A stretch of 64,000 bases of DNA from Flavobacterium johnsoniae UW101 (GCF_000016645.1 NC_009441.1:806001-870000); one strand, 5' to 3'. Positions 31,711 through 41,566 are shown, counted from the stretch's first letter. Translations and numbers: made by a program. Notes: generated by a model from the letters alone, not told the origin.

Positions 31711-32706
31711 ATGAGCGAAAAGTTAAAATTTGCAGTAATTGGAGGAGGAAGCTGGGCTACGGCAATTGCAAAAATGTTATGCGTTAATCTTTCTGAAATT
31801 GCGTGGTACATGCGTAATGAATCTGCAATTGAACATCTTCAAAAATACAAACACAATCCAAACTATTTAAGTTCTGTTGAGTTTGACACCAATAAACTTA
31901 AACTGACCAGCAATATAAACGAAGCAATTGAATATGCAGATTACATTATTTTTGCGATTCCATCTGCTTTCCTTGATGCTGAATTAAAAAACATGACGGT
32001 TTCATTAGCTGATAAAATTATTTTTTCGGCTATTAAAGGTATTGTTCCTGAAACGAGTTTAATTGTTGGCGAGCATTTTCATATTCAATACGATATTCCG
32101 TATTACAACATTGGTGTTATTACTGGTCCATGCCACGCCGAAGAAGTTGCTCTTGAACGACTTTCGTATTTAACCATTGCCTGCGGTGATCCAGAAAAAG
32201 CTTCTATAGTAGCAAAATCACTTTCCGGAAATTACATTAAAGCCAAAATCTCTGATGATATTATTGGTACCGAATACGCTGCAATGCTGAAAAACATTTA
32301 TTCAATCGCAGCCGGAATTGCACATGGATTAGGTTATGGAGATAATTTCCAGTCGGTTTTAATGAGTAATGCCATTCGCGAAATGAAGAAATTCATTCGT
32401 AAAGTTCATAAAATGAAACGTAACATTAATGATTCGGCTTATTTGGGTGATTTATTAGTTACAGGATATTCGGTTTTTTCAAGAAACAGAATGTTTGGAA
32501 ATATGATTGGAAAAGGATACACTGTAAAAAGTGCCATGATGGAAATGAGTATGGTTGCCGAAGGGTATTACGCTACAAAAAGTGCTTATAAACTAAATCA
32601 GGGATACGGAGCAAAAACTCCAATTATTGACGCCGTTTATGCCGTTTTATATGAAGGAAAAGATGCAAAATCTGTATTTAGAAAATTGACTGAATCTTTA
32701 GATTAG
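31711..32706 (+). CDS. gpsA: Glycerol-3-phosphate dehydrogenase [NAD(P)+]
   Basis: This cytoplasmic enzyme reduces dihydroxyacetone phosphate to sn-glycerol-3-phosphate for phospholipid synthesis. The 331-residue protein has the N-terminal Rossmann motif VIGGGSWATAIAKML, the ITGPCHAEEVA segment, catalytic Lys in EYAAMLKNIYSIAAGIAHGLGYGDN and substrate motif DLLVTGYSVFSRNRMFG. Length is normal. It is a single-gene unit with promoter and terminator. Confidence 0.95.
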   Translation: MSEKLKFAVIGGGSWATAIAKMLCVNLSEIAWYMRNESAIEHLQKYKHNPNYLSSVEFDTNKLKLTSNINEAIEYADYIIFAIPSAFLDAELKNMTVSLADKIIFSAIKGIVPETSLIVGEHFHIQYDIPYYNIGVITGPCHAEEVALERLSYLTIACGDPEKASIVAKSLSGNYIKAKISDDIIGTEYAAMLKNIYSIAAGIAHGLGYGDNFQSVLMSNAIREMKKFIRKVHKMKRNINDSAYLGDLLVTGYSVFSRNRMFGNMIGKGYTVKSAMMEMSMVAEGYYATKSAYKLNQGYGAKTPIIDAVYAVLYEGKDAKSVFRKLTESLD

Positions 32707-32735
32707 TATTTTTTTTAAAAGACAAGAAGCAAGAA

Positions 32736-32772
32736 AAAAGAGCCAAACTGAATTTCAGTCTTGGCTCTTTTT
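32736..32772 (+). terminator. Terminator of gpsA
   Basis: GAGCCAA-ACTGAA pairs with TTCAGT-CTTGGCTC (one bulge) in an A/T-flanked hairpin ending in seven T. Confidence 0.85.
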
Positions 32773-33020
32773 TTATTGATAAGAAATCTCAAAAATAAAA
32801 CTGAACGAATAAAAACTACTCAATTAACAAGAAATATTTTATTTGAGAATACATCAAACCTACATCTTACATAAAAAAAGTAAAGTTATTAGCCTTACAA
32901 AACACCCGAAGAATTACTCAACTGTTTATCAACAAGATAACTTCATTATTTAAAACTTTACAAATTGTTATTTTCTCACAATTTGACTTATACTCTATTT
33001 TACAATTCCTTTATTTTTCA
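32773..33020. other. Intergenic region before the TonB-peroxidase operon
   Basis: About 250 bases of AT-rich DNA between the gpsA terminator and the next promoter. I found no open frame, no strong hairpin and no word array in it. It could hold regulatory sites for the metal- or haem-related operon downstream, but none is recognisable. Confidence 0.4.
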
Positions 33021-33050
33021 TTGCTTCGCAAAGAATTATCAATAGATTTG
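33021..33050 (+). promoter_or_regulatory. Promoter of the TonB-DUF4876-DUF6850-peroxidase operon
   Basis: TTG (33021-33023) and TAGATTTG (33043-33050) are separated by exactly 19 bases, the same layout as the prs promoter. The start codon lies 35 bases downstream. Confidence 0.75.
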
Positions 33051-33085
33051 CATCATTATTTTTATTTGTTCTAAATTAAATATAG

Positions 33086-35761
33086 GTGCGCTACATTATA
33101 ATTTTCTTACTGTTCACTCAAACAATTTTTTCTCAAAAAACCATTTCCGGTACAATTTTGTCGAAAGAAACATCTACATCTTTATCTGGTGTTTTTGTTC
33201 GTGATACCAAAACAGAAAACTGGACGATTTCTGATAAAGATGGAAATTTCACTATTACACTTCCTTACTTTCAGGACATTGAGTTAAATTTTTCGATACT
33301 TGGAAAAAAAGAAATTAATCAATCACTAAAAGACGGGCAGAACTCTATTACTGTTTATTTAGAAGATAATACGCTTCATCTTAAGGAAGTAATGGTTACG
33401 GCCAATAAAGAGCGTAAATATTCTGAATTAACCTTAGGAACAAATGCCATAAATAACGTTCAGGCTTTTTCTCTAGATGATGTTTTACAACAGCTTCCGG
33501 GGCAAAAAACCGCAGATTTTACTTTGAATGAATATAAAAATATTGTTTTTCGTACGGCATCTGATGGTAATTCTTCAAAAGGCAGCAAAGCGTTTGGAAC
33601 TTCATTTGTAATAAATGATATTCCAATTTCGAACAATGAAAATATGCAGGCACTTAGTCCAAATACACCTACTTTGGCCGGCAATGATTATGGCATTCGT
33701 AATAAAGTTTTTAATAACCCAAATGTCGGGGTTGATCTTAGGGAAATTCCAACTAATACTATTGAGGAGATAAAAGTCATTCAGGGAATTCCTTCTGCAA
33801 AATATGGAGATTTGACTTCAGGACTTGTTTTGATAACGACTAAAGTTGGAAACAGTCCGTACAGAGTTTCTGCTTCTATTAGAGATGCTACAAGTGAATT
33901 GAATTTAACCAAAGGCATTAAATTGGATTCAAGAAACTCCATGAATTTTGGAATTAACTATTTAGATTCTAAAGCAGACCCTAGAGACAATTTATTGAAT
34001 TATCAGCGCATCAGCGGAAGTTTTGCCTGGAAAACTACAGATAAACTTTCTAAAATAAAAAATACCCTGAATTTATCCGTTAGATCAAACCTAGATGATG
34101 CAAAACATGATCCGGATAATATTACGGCAGATGTTGTAAAAAATGAAAAGCAGGGTTTTTCGATTTCTAACAACTTAATGTGGAAACCTTCAAACATTTG
34201 GCTGGATGGTATAAACATAAACAGCGGTTTCTCTTATGACAGGCAGTTTTCCAGAAAAGAAAGATGGATAAATCGATCTTTAACCGCTGCAACTGATTCT
34301 AAAGAAGAAGGAATTCATGAAGCTTTCGTTATTCCGTCTCAATATACCAGTATGAGCACAGTCGAAGGTATTCCAATTTCTACTTTTGTGAATCTTGAAA
34401 CCACTAAAACCCTTACTACTACAACCAATTGGGTACACAGTATTTCATTTGGACTATCAGGAAGATCAAGTTCAAACAAAGGAGAAGGCAGAAAAAGCAG
34501 CGCAACGGGTTTAATAAATTTTTATGTTCTTGCTGAAGGAGGCGACAGCAAGCTGGGCTATAGAGACTATGATTTTAACAGAACCCGAACTGAAACTCAG
34601 TTTTCTGGTTATCTGGAGGACAGAGTATATAAAAAATTTGAAAAAGATAAAATCCTGAATATTGATTACGGAATTAGATATGAAAATCAGTCTGGTAACG
34701 TATCCCTACAACCGCGTATTAATTCCTCTTATTCTCTAAACAAAACTTTTAGAGTCCGCGGCGGGTTTGGATTATCGTCTAAAGCTCCTTCGCTTAATCA
34801 ATTATATACTGGAGAACGCTACTTAGACCGATTATTGGGCAGCGGAATTTACAGCTATCCCGGTGTTTATCAAAAAGCATGGATTTTAACTGTAGTCAGC
34901 CCTGGTGATAACCTCAATTTAAAACCTTCTAAGTCATTGAAAACGGAAGGCGGAATCGATATTGATCTTCCATTTGCCAATATAAATCTAACGGGATATT
35001 ATAACAAACTGACGAATGGTTTTACAGGCCAGCAGGTTCCTGTTTCGAAAGAAATCCCACAAGCAAATGTAATTACAAACGGAACAGAAATTCCAACGTA
35101 TGAGATTGTTGGCACAGCAAAACTGTATTACCTAACCAACAGCATTCAAAACAATACAAATTCTGAAGATATGGGTATTGAAACGATAATAAATTTCCGC
35201 AAGATCAAAGCATTAAATCTGGATGTCAGCATGAATGCCTCTTATGTAAAGACTAATGATAATAGTAAGTCTATTAATTATTATGCTTCTACAAATTTGT
35301 TATCTGCAGAAAAATACGGCGTATTTCCTTCAATGCCAACAACAAACGAAAACTTTACAGCAAGTTTCAATTTTAGTTATCATATTCCCAAAGCAGGTTT
35401 ATTGCTGTCCTTGAGAAGCGAGCATACTATATTACGTACTTCCTACATTCCTACGAGTGAGTTTCCAAATGGTTATTTAGATGCGACATTGACTTACCAC
35501 GAAATTCCGCAGGAAGAACGTAGTGATTTACAAAAATACGGTCACATTATTCGAACTATAAAAGGTACTCAAACCAAGCTTGAGGATGTGCTGCACAATT
35601 TTCATCTGCGCATTTCTAAAGATTTCTTAAACGGATTTAGTGTTTCCTTTTATTCTACCAATTTTTTAAATCTAAAACCTTATTACGACAAAGACAATTT
35701 AAGAACCATGTATGACATTGCAAACTTTTCGTTTGGAACACGACTTAATTATCAATTTTAA
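33086..35761 (+). CDS. TonB-dependent receptor of a DUF4876/peroxidase operon
   Basis: This 891-residue outer-membrane receptor starts at GTG. It has a signal peptide (FTQTIFSQK), a carboxypeptidase-regulatory-like domain (about 18-95), a plug (about 100-245, ending IPSAKYGDLTSGLVLITT) and a barrel closing with FSFGTRLNYQF. It heads an operon with a DUF4876 lipoprotein, a DUF6850-type barrel and a di-haem peroxidase (gaps of 11, 12 and 3 bases). The context points to metal, haem or another redox-active ligand, not glycans, but the ligand is not evident. Confidence 0.9.
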   Translation: MRYIIIFLLFTQTIFSQKTISGTILSKETSTSLSGVFVRDTKTENWTISDKDGNFTITLPYFQDIELNFSILGKKEINQSLKDGQNSITVYLEDNTLHLKEVMVTANKERKYSELTLGTNAINNVQAFSLDDVLQQLPGQKTADFTLNEYKNIVFRTASDGNSSKGSKAFGTSFVINDIPISNNENMQALSPNTPTLAGNDYGIRNKVFNNPNVGVDLREIPTNTIEEIKVIQGIPSAKYGDLTSGLVLITTKVGNSPYRVSASIRDATSELNLTKGIKLDSRNSMNFGINYLDSKADPRDNLLNYQRISGSFAWKTTDKLSKIKNTLNLSVRSNLDDAKHDPDNITADVVKNEKQGFSISNNLMWKPSNIWLDGININSGFSYDRQFSRKERWINRSLTAATDSKEEGIHEAFVIPSQYTSMSTVEGIPISTFVNLETTKTLTTTTNWVHSISFGLSGRSSSNKGEGRKSSATGLINFYVLAEGGDSKLGYRDYDFNRTRTETQFSGYLEDRVYKKFEKDKILNIDYGIRYENQSGNVSLQPRINSSYSLNKTFRVRGGFGLSSKAPSLNQLYTGERYLDRLLGSGIYSYPGVYQKAWILTVVSPGDNLNLKPSKSLKTEGGIDIDLPFANINLTGYYNKLTNGFTGQQVPVSKEIPQANVITNGTEIPTYEIVGTAKLYYLTNSIQNNTNSEDMGIETIINFRKIKALNLDVSMNASYVKTNDNSKSINYYASTNLLSAEKYGVFPSMPTTNENFTASFNFSYHIPKAGLLLSLRSEHTILRTSYIPTSEFPNGYLDATLTYHEIPQEERSDLQKYGHIIRTIKGTQTKLEDVLHNFHLRISKDFLNGFSVSFYSTNFLNLKPYYDKDNLRTMYDIANFSFGTRLNYQF

Positions 35762-35772
35762 ATCTATATACT

Positions 35773-37083
35773 ATGAAAAAAACGCTCTCTATTTTTATAA
35801 TACTCTTTGGATTAATTATCCAGTCTTGCAGCAATGACAATAACGAAAGTGAAGCATTAAAACCTGTAGATTTTAGCGTTTCGCTTAAATACGATGCGGC
35901 TTTTAACAGTCAGGCAGTTAAAAAAGGAAGTGTTACTATTGTGAATACAGAAACTGCTAATAAATATACAGTTGAATCTGACGAAAATGGTGTTGCCCTT
36001 TTTAAACAAATTTTACCGGGATCGTATTCTATTACAGCTACAAAAGTAATACAGTCTGCTGAATTTACTGAGACTTTTGGATATACACCAACAGAAACCG
36101 AAATTAATTTTAATGGAGCAGAAAGCAACGTTATTGTAAATGCTGCTTCTATTACTGCAAACGTAGAAATGAAAACTTCTAAAGTAGGTGATTTTGTTAT
36201 TAAACAAATCTACTACGGCGGTTCTGACACTAAAAAAGGGGCAGTATTTAGAGATCAGTTTATCGAAATTTACAATAACTCAAATACAGTTCAGTATGCT
36301 GATGGCTTATACATGGCACAACTTACGGGATCTACTGCAACAACAGTAACTCCATACTCTTTAGCAAACGGTCAGTTTGACTGGAGCAAATCAGATGGAA
36401 TGACTATAGGAAATACTGCAAATACAGATTTTGTTTACGCAATTAATATCATCAAAATACCAGGAAACGGCACACAATATCCTGTGCAGCCGGGAGCGAG
36501 TATTGTTATCGCTCAAAACGCAATTAATCATAAAGCCAATTATGTTGATAATAATGGTAAAGCAGTTAGTATTGTAAGCCCTGAACTGACTGTAGATTTA
36601 AGCAAAGCAGATTTCGAATCATTCTTAGGAACTTATTCAGGCGATCTTTATCAATACGACATTCAAAATCCTGCTGTTCCAGATGTGGATATTGCATATT
36701 GGGGAAATAGTAATAATGATATGATCTTAGATGCAAACGGAAGACAGGCATATGTTATTTTTAAAATGGAGAATGCTGCATTTACTGCTTTAAAAACATA
36801 CAAAAACCCTAAAGGAGATAAAAACTTATTTCTTCAAATTCCTAATTCAGTTATTATTGATGGTGTTGATACTACAAAAGATTTAGGATCTAATTTAATT
36901 CCTAAAAAACTGCAGCCACAAATTGATGGAGGAAATACTTATCTGCCTTCTGGAGCGTATTCTTCAAAATCAGTAATGAGAAAAACTAAAACTACAATTG
37001 CCGGAAGAATTGTTCTTCAGGACACTAATAACTCTACAAACGATTTTGTGGAAGTAACTGCAAATCCTAGAGGATTCAACTAA
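35773..37083 (+). CDS. DUF4876 domain lipoprotein
   Basis: This 436-residue lipoprotein (signal LIIQSCSNDNN, Cys19) has an N-terminal prealbumin-like domain (about 30-130: SVTIVNTETANKYTVESDENG, LPGSYSIT) and a C-terminal DUF4876-type region (about 145-436, beginning FVIKQIYYGGSDTKKG, then RDQFIEIYNNSN). The latter resembles a lamin-tail-like beta sandwich. It follows the TonB receptor by 11 bases, suggesting a surface-exposed partner of that receptor, as SusD is for SusC. Function is not established. Confidence 0.8.
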   Translation: MKKTLSIFIILFGLIIQSCSNDNNESEALKPVDFSVSLKYDAAFNSQAVKKGSVTIVNTETANKYTVESDENGVALFKQILPGSYSITATKVIQSAEFTETFGYTPTETEINFNGAESNVIVNAASITANVEMKTSKVGDFVIKQIYYGGSDTKKGAVFRDQFIEIYNNSNTVQYADGLYMAQLTGSTATTVTPYSLANGQFDWSKSDGMTIGNTANTDFVYAINIIKIPGNGTQYPVQPGASIVIAQNAINHKANYVDNNGKAVSIVSPELTVDLSKADFESFLGTYSGDLYQYDIQNPAVPDVDIAYWGNSNNDMILDANGRQAYVIFKMENAAFTALKTYKNPKGDKNLFLQIPNSVIIDGVDTTKDLGSNLIPKKLQPQIDGGNTYLPSGAYSSKSVMRKTKTTIAGRIVLQDTNNSTNDFVEVTANPRGFN

Positions 37084-37095
37084 AAATTTTCTTTA

Positions 37096-38691
37096 ATGAA
37101 AATCAATAAGATTAAAACAAATAACATTAAAAGTAATGCCTGGAAATACTGGGCATTACTCCTTTTGTTGTTTTCTTTCGTTTTTAATGTAAATGCACAA
37201 GACACCATCAAAGTGCAAAACCACATTGTTGATAATCAGATTAAAAATCAAGTTTTTAAATACCCTATTATTTATACAACTCCAAGTATAAAGGATTTTA
37301 CTTTTACTGAAGTTTCTTATGAGCATCAGCAAAATGAATTTGCCCGAAAGCAGATAGCAAACGAAGTTAATACGTATCAATTTTCAGCACAGGGATATTT
37401 TACAACAAAATCTAAATGGAAGTTATTTGGCGATTTGACCATCAAAAAAATACTCGAAAAAAATCTGGGATTTGTACTTTCTGATGATCGTGCCGAAGAA
37501 CAGGAAGTGATTACACCGCATTATTTTTATGTTCCAAGAAAAGCCAATTGGGACAATCAGGTTTATGTGTTAAACGGCGGTTTTTCTAAAGACATTACCA
37601 ATCATTTATCTGTTGCTGTTAAAGCTAATTACGGTGCCGAAAAATACAGCAGGACTTTAGACCCAAGATCTCAAATTATCAACAGAAAACTGGGAGGAGA
37701 ATTACAGCTTGGTTATCAAATTTCAAAAAATCATAAAGCATTTCTTCTAGGCAGTTATGCCGAAAACCAAAAAGATTTCAGTTATACGTATAATAATAAC
37801 ACTTTAAATTACGAAGCCTATCCTGAAACGTATCTTCGTTTTAATGCAGGTTATGGAAGAATTCTAAATTATTTTAAATCTATTGAAGACAGTTATTCTT
37901 ACAACTATAAAGACCTTATAGACAAAGCAGGGTTAGGATATACTTTCTCAAATAAAAAAACAATTTTTACGGCTTTGTATTACAAGCAAAATTCAAACAA
38001 TATTTTTTATCCCAGCTCTTATTCTCTTAAAGAATATGAAAGAATGAAAATAAAAACAAAAGCCAATCATGCTGAATTATTTGCTTTTCATAAATGGAAT
38101 CAAAAAGAAATTCAGTCAACTTTACAGTTTGATCAAAGTGATGCCCGCAATTTTGACAAACAAAGCAATGGCTACAATTATACCAATTCATTAAGCAAAA
38201 TCAATTGGACAGCGTCATTATCAAAAAAAACAGGTTCAAAAATTGATTATTTATTGGGTTTGAATATGCTTTATCAGCAAAACGAATACAATGATATTTT
38301 GGCCACAGCACATATTGAATTAAATTCGTTAAATACCGGAATTTACACCAGTAAGGATTTTGCTTTCAACAAAAGTAAATTAAATACTACCGTAAGTTTC
38401 AATATGTATTTCCCGCTTCCGTCAAAACTGGAATATTACGATACTTCGGGCGGCACAAATGCCCGTTTTTTTGACGAAGTGATTTTTTATGATTATGCCG
38501 TTAATACAACCCATTATTTTGCTCCTGCATTGCGTTTGCAATACAGTTATCCAACAAAAAATAATAAAACAGTGGTTTTCTTTACCAATTTAAAAGAGAA
38601 AATCGCACTTAAAAAACAAACTGATTATCCAGTCAGCATTAATACCAACACCACCTATTGGGTTCAAATGGGTGTACAATTAAATTATTAA
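37096..38691 (+). CDS. DUF6850-type outer membrane beta-barrel protein
   Basis: This 531-residue protein has a long positively charged N-terminus, a hydrophobic signal (ALLLLLFSFVFNVNAQ, about residues 16-35) and then continuous alternating beta strands with the aromatic pattern of an outer-membrane barrel, ending in WVQMGVQLNY. It is placed between the DUF4876 lipoprotein and the peroxidase. I assign DUF6850 from operon context and barrel layout; the family name is less certain than the barrel topology. Confidence 0.7.
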   Translation: MKINKIKTNNIKSNAWKYWALLLLLFSFVFNVNAQDTIKVQNHIVDNQIKNQVFKYPIIYTTPSIKDFTFTEVSYEHQQNEFARKQIANEVNTYQFSAQGYFTTKSKWKLFGDLTIKKILEKNLGFVLSDDRAEEQEVITPHYFYVPRKANWDNQVYVLNGGFSKDITNHLSVAVKANYGAEKYSRTLDPRSQIINRKLGGELQLGYQISKNHKAFLLGSYAENQKDFSYTYNNNTLNYEAYPETYLRFNAGYGRILNYFKSIEDSYSYNYKDLIDKAGLGYTFSNKKTIFTALYYKQNSNNIFYPSSYSLKEYERMKIKTKANHAELFAFHKWNQKEIQSTLQFDQSDARNFDKQSNGYNYTNSLSKINWTASLSKKTGSKIDYLLGLNMLYQQNEYNDILATAHIELNSLNTGIYTSKDFAFNKSKLNTTVSFNMYFPLPSKLEYYDTSGGTNARFFDEVIFYDYAVNTTHYFAPALRLQYSYPTKNNKTVVFFTNLKEKIALKKQTDYPVSINTNTTYWVQMGVQLNY

Positions 38692-38694
38692 AAA

Positions 38695-39834
38695 ATGAAA
38701 ACAAAATTAATCGGCATTGGGGCAATGATAGTTTCACTCATCATGCTTTCTTATGCTAAGATTGAACCAAACCTATCCATATCTGAATTAAAAAAATTAT
38801 ACAGCAGCGGCGATTATCAAAAATGGCCTAAGCCAGAAGTAGATTCTATTGTGTACGCACAAGGTTTTGAAGATATAGGGATTTTAGGCAAACCTGAATT
38901 TCCCAAAAACAATCCGTATACCGAAGAAAAAGCCGAATTGGGTAAAGTACTCTTCTTTGATCCTAGATTATCCAAATCAGGGCAGATTTCGTGTGCCAAC
39001 TGCCATGATCCAGAATTGAACTGGGGCGATGCCAGAAGAGTTTCATACGGCGAAGGCAGACAGCAGGGAAACCGAAATGCTCCAAGTTTAATGAATATTG
39101 CGTATTCTAAAGTTTTCTTTTGGGATGGAAGAGCCGAAACTTTAGAAGATCAGGCAAGTTTTCCAATAAAAGATGCTAAAGAAATGAACTTTCATATCGA
39201 CTTAGCAACAAAACGTTTAAACAAAATAAAAGGCTACAAACCGTATTTTAAAAAGGCTTTTGGAAAAGAAAAACTGACTCAGGAAGAAATTTTAAAAGCC
39301 ATTGCAACATTCGAAAGAACTTTGATTACTCCAAAAAGCAAGTTTGACAGATTTATTGAAGGCGATTCTACACAATTGACAAACAAACAAGTCGAAGGTT
39401 TACATTTATTCCGTACAAAAGCAAGATGTATTAACTGTCACAACACAGCGAATTTTGCCGATAATAAATTCCATAATATTGGTTTAACGTATTACGGAAG
39501 AGAATATCAGGATTTAGGACGATATAACGTAACAGGAAAAGCAGAAAATGTTGGTGAATTTAAAACACAATCTTTAAGAGGTGCAGCTCAAAACGCACCA
39601 TATATGCACAATGGATTATTTCCAAATTTACGAGGCGTTTTAAATATTTACAACGCTGGAATGCCTCAGCCAAAACGAAAAGAAAATCAATTAAACGATA
39701 CTTTGTTTCCAACGACTTCTAAACTCATTCAGAAATTAAATTTAAGCAAATCAGAATTAGATGCTCTAGAAGATTTTATTATGACTTTATCAACGGGAGC
39801 TTATAGAATGCGTCCGCCTGTTTTACCACAGTAG
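38695..39834 (+). CDS. Di-haem cytochrome c peroxidase (CCP/MauG family)
   Basis: This 379-residue exported protein has two c-type haem motifs: CANCH at Cys100-His104 and CINCH at Cys245-His249. Family segments include LGKVLFFDPRLSKSG, NAPSLMNIAYSKVFFWDGR and KTQSLRGAAQNAPYMHNG. Members reduce H2O2 or oxidise unusual substrates in the periplasm. It ends the TonB-DUF4876-DUF6850 operon. A peroxidase beside a receptor and two surface proteins suggests oxidation of an imported metal complex or cofactor, which is inference. Confidence 0.92.
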   Translation: MKTKLIGIGAMIVSLIMLSYAKIEPNLSISELKKLYSSGDYQKWPKPEVDSIVYAQGFEDIGILGKPEFPKNNPYTEEKAELGKVLFFDPRLSKSGQISCANCHDPELNWGDARRVSYGEGRQQGNRNAPSLMNIAYSKVFFWDGRAETLEDQASFPIKDAKEMNFHIDLATKRLNKIKGYKPYFKKAFGKEKLTQEEILKAIATFERTLITPKSKFDRFIEGDSTQLTNKQVEGLHLFRTKARCINCHNTANFADNKFHNIGLTYYGREYQDLGRYNVTGKAENVGEFKTQSLRGAAQNAPYMHNGLFPNLRGVLNIYNAGMPQPKRKENQLNDTLFPTTSKLIQKLNLSKSELDALEDFIMTLSTGAYRMRPPVLPQ

Positions 39835-39836
39835 TT

Positions 39837-39962
39837 AGTTTACAGTCGCAGTTTTCAGTTTTAAATACGCATACTTTACAGTTTTCAAAATAAAAAAAGT
39901 CTAAAATAAAATTTTAGACTTTTTTTATACGCCTCAAAAACTGAGACTGAGACTGTAAACTG
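39837..39962. repeat. Inverted word arrays flanking a terminator
   Basis: The left arm (39837-39862, AGTTTACAGTCGCAGTTTTC) and right arm (39936-39962, AACTGAGACTGAGACTGTAA) are built from degenerate CAGT-based words and are largely complementary. They enclose the bidirectional terminator between the convergent peroxidase and 39972 genes. The right arm ends about ten bases before the stop codon at 39972. Confidence 0.65.
39892..39926. terminator. Bidirectional terminator
   Basis: GTCTAAAAT and ATTTTAGAC form a perfect hairpin with a 3-base loop; A-run before and T-run after serve both directions. Confidence 0.85.
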
Positions 39963-39971
39963 TGACTAAAA

Positions 39972-40379
39972 CTACTTCACCATCACGCCTTCAACAAACA
40001 AAATCGGCACTTCTTCCGTTTTATTTTCGTCAAGCGAATTGGCTTTAAAAATAAACTTCTTATCGTACAAAGTATTTCCAATGAAGAAAGTTACCATGAA
40101 TTCGTTGTTAAGTGCTAAAAGGCTTTTCTCGACTAATTCTATTTTAACAACAGAAACCGAAGGAACCTCAACAAAAGCATGACGCAGGATTGAAGTTTTT
40201 TTCATTTCACCGTCAATCGTTCCAAAAGCTTTTGAAACTACCATAACGCTGTCTAAGTTAAAATCACTATCGTTTACTAAGTAAGCATACCACACTTTTT
40301 CCATAAAATCGTCACTCCATTCCTGCACAGCAGCAAGAAATACATTTTCAACTTCTGGAATTATTATATCTTTTTTCAT
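39972..40379 (-). CDS. Conserved hypothetical protein downstream of pheS
   Basis: This 135-residue protein begins MKKDIIIPEVENVFLAAVQEW, and the ATG at 40379 is chosen because the longer frame (to 40424) runs into the heptamer array. It has no signal or membrane segment and looks like an alpha/beta fold (KVWYAYLVND, FMVTFFIGNTLYDKKFIF). It follows pheS on the same strand, separated only by the array. I do not recognise a function. Confidence 0.65.
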   Translation of the reverse strand: MKKDIIIPEVENVFLAAVQEWSDDFMEKVWYAYLVNDSDFNLDSVMVVSKAFGTIDGEMKKTSILRHAFVEVPSVSVVKIELVEKSLLALNNEFMVTFFIGNTLYDKKFIFKANSLDENKTEEVPILFVEGVMVK

Positions 40380-40388
40380 ATGAGTCAA

Positions 40389-40459
40389 AAGTTTAAAAGT
40401 CGAAAGTCGAAAGCCACAAAGCAAAGACTTTATGACTTTCGACCTTAGACTTTCGACTT
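40389..40459. repeat. Heptamer inverted array between pheS and the 39972 gene
   Basis: The left arm has AAAGTCG, AAAGTCG, AAAGCCA (40395-40415) and the right arm GACTTTC, GACCTTA, GACTTTC, GACTTAA (40435-40462). The arms pair imperfectly (about 19 of 24 positions) around a 20-base loop. The right arm abuts the pheS stop codon. Confidence 0.75.
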
Positions 40460-40462
40460 AAA

Positions 40463-41482
40463 TTAAATATTTGCTTTAAACTGCTCTAAGAAACGAACAT
40501 CGTTTTCATAGAACATACGGATATCGCCAATTTGGTATAAAAGCATTGCAATACGCTCTACTCCCATTCCAAAAGCAAAACCGTTGTATTCATCTGGATT
40601 GATATCACAGTTTTTCAAAACGTTTGGATCTACCATTCCGCAGCCTCCAATTTCCAACCAGCCTGTTCCTTTTGTAATACGGTAATCAGTTTCTGTTTTT
40701 AGTCCCCAATAAATATCAATTTCAGCACTTGGTTCTGTAAATGGGAAATATGACGGACGAAGACGAATCTTAGATTTTCCGAACATTTCTTTTGTGAAAT
40801 ATAACAATGTCTGTTTTAAATCGGCGAAAGAAACATCTTTGTCAATGTATAATCCTTCTACTTGATGGAAAATACAGTGCGAACGAGATGAAATTGCTTC
40901 GTTACGGAAAACACGTCCCGGAGAAATTGTACGAATTGGCGGTTTATGATTTTCCATATAACGCACCTGAACAGATGATGTATGCGTACGCAATAACACA
41001 TCGGGATTAGTCTGAATGAAAAATGTATCCTGCATATCACGCGCCGGATGGTATTCTGGCAAGTTCAATGCTGTAAAGTTATGCCAGTCGTCTTCTATTT
41101 CCGGTCCTTCAGAAACGTTGAATCCGATATTGGCAAAAATATCTATAATCTGATTTTTAACAATAGAAATTGGGTGTCGTGAACCAATAATTACTGGTTC
41201 TGCAGCACGTGTTAAATCACCAAAAACTCCTTTTGATTCTTCTTTGCTTTCCAGCTCTTCCTGAATCTGCTTTACTTTTTCTTCAGCAACAGCTTTTAAA
41301 GTATTGATTACTTGTCCAAAATCTTTTTTCTGGTCGTTTGGAATATTTTTAAACTCATTAAAAAGTTCTTTTAATAAACCCTTACTTCCTAAATATTTAA
41401 TACGAAATTGTTCTAAAGATTCTTTATTTTTCTCATTAAAGGCTTTAGCTTCCTCTATATGCTGTTTTATCTTATCTATCAT
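40463..41482 (-). CDS. pheS: Phenylalanine-tRNA ligase alpha subunit
   Basis: This is the catalytic alpha subunit of class IIc phenylalanyl-tRNA synthetase, charging tRNA-Phe in an alpha2-beta2 complex. The 339-residue protein has an N-terminal coiled coil (about 1-85) and the class II core with HPARDMQDTFF, RTHTSSVQVRYM, GRVFRNE, FHQVEG and the C-terminal AFGMGVERIAMLLY. Length is normal. The beta-subunit gene pheT is not adjacent, as is usual in Bacteroidota. Confidence 0.97.
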   Translation of the reverse strand: MIDKIKQHIEEAKAFNEKNKESLEQFRIKYLGSKGLLKELFNEFKNIPNDQKKDFGQVINTLKAVAEEKVKQIQEELESKEESKGVFGDLTRAAEPVIIGSRHPISIVKNQIIDIFANIGFNVSEGPEIEDDWHNFTALNLPEYHPARDMQDTFFIQTNPDVLLRTHTSSVQVRYMENHKPPIRTISPGRVFRNEAISSRSHCIFHQVEGLYIDKDVSFADLKQTLLYFTKEMFGKSKIRLRPSYFPFTEPSAEIDIYWGLKTETDYRITKGTGWLEIGGCGMVDPNVLKNCDINPDEYNGFAFGMGVERIAMLLYQIGDIRMFYENDVRFLEQFKANI

Positions 41483-41566
41483 TTTCCTTCGATAATTGAG
41501 AGTACAAATTTAGTGTTTTTAGTTGAAAGTGTGCGGTCACAGCTGCAGTTTTAGGTTTTCTGTAAA

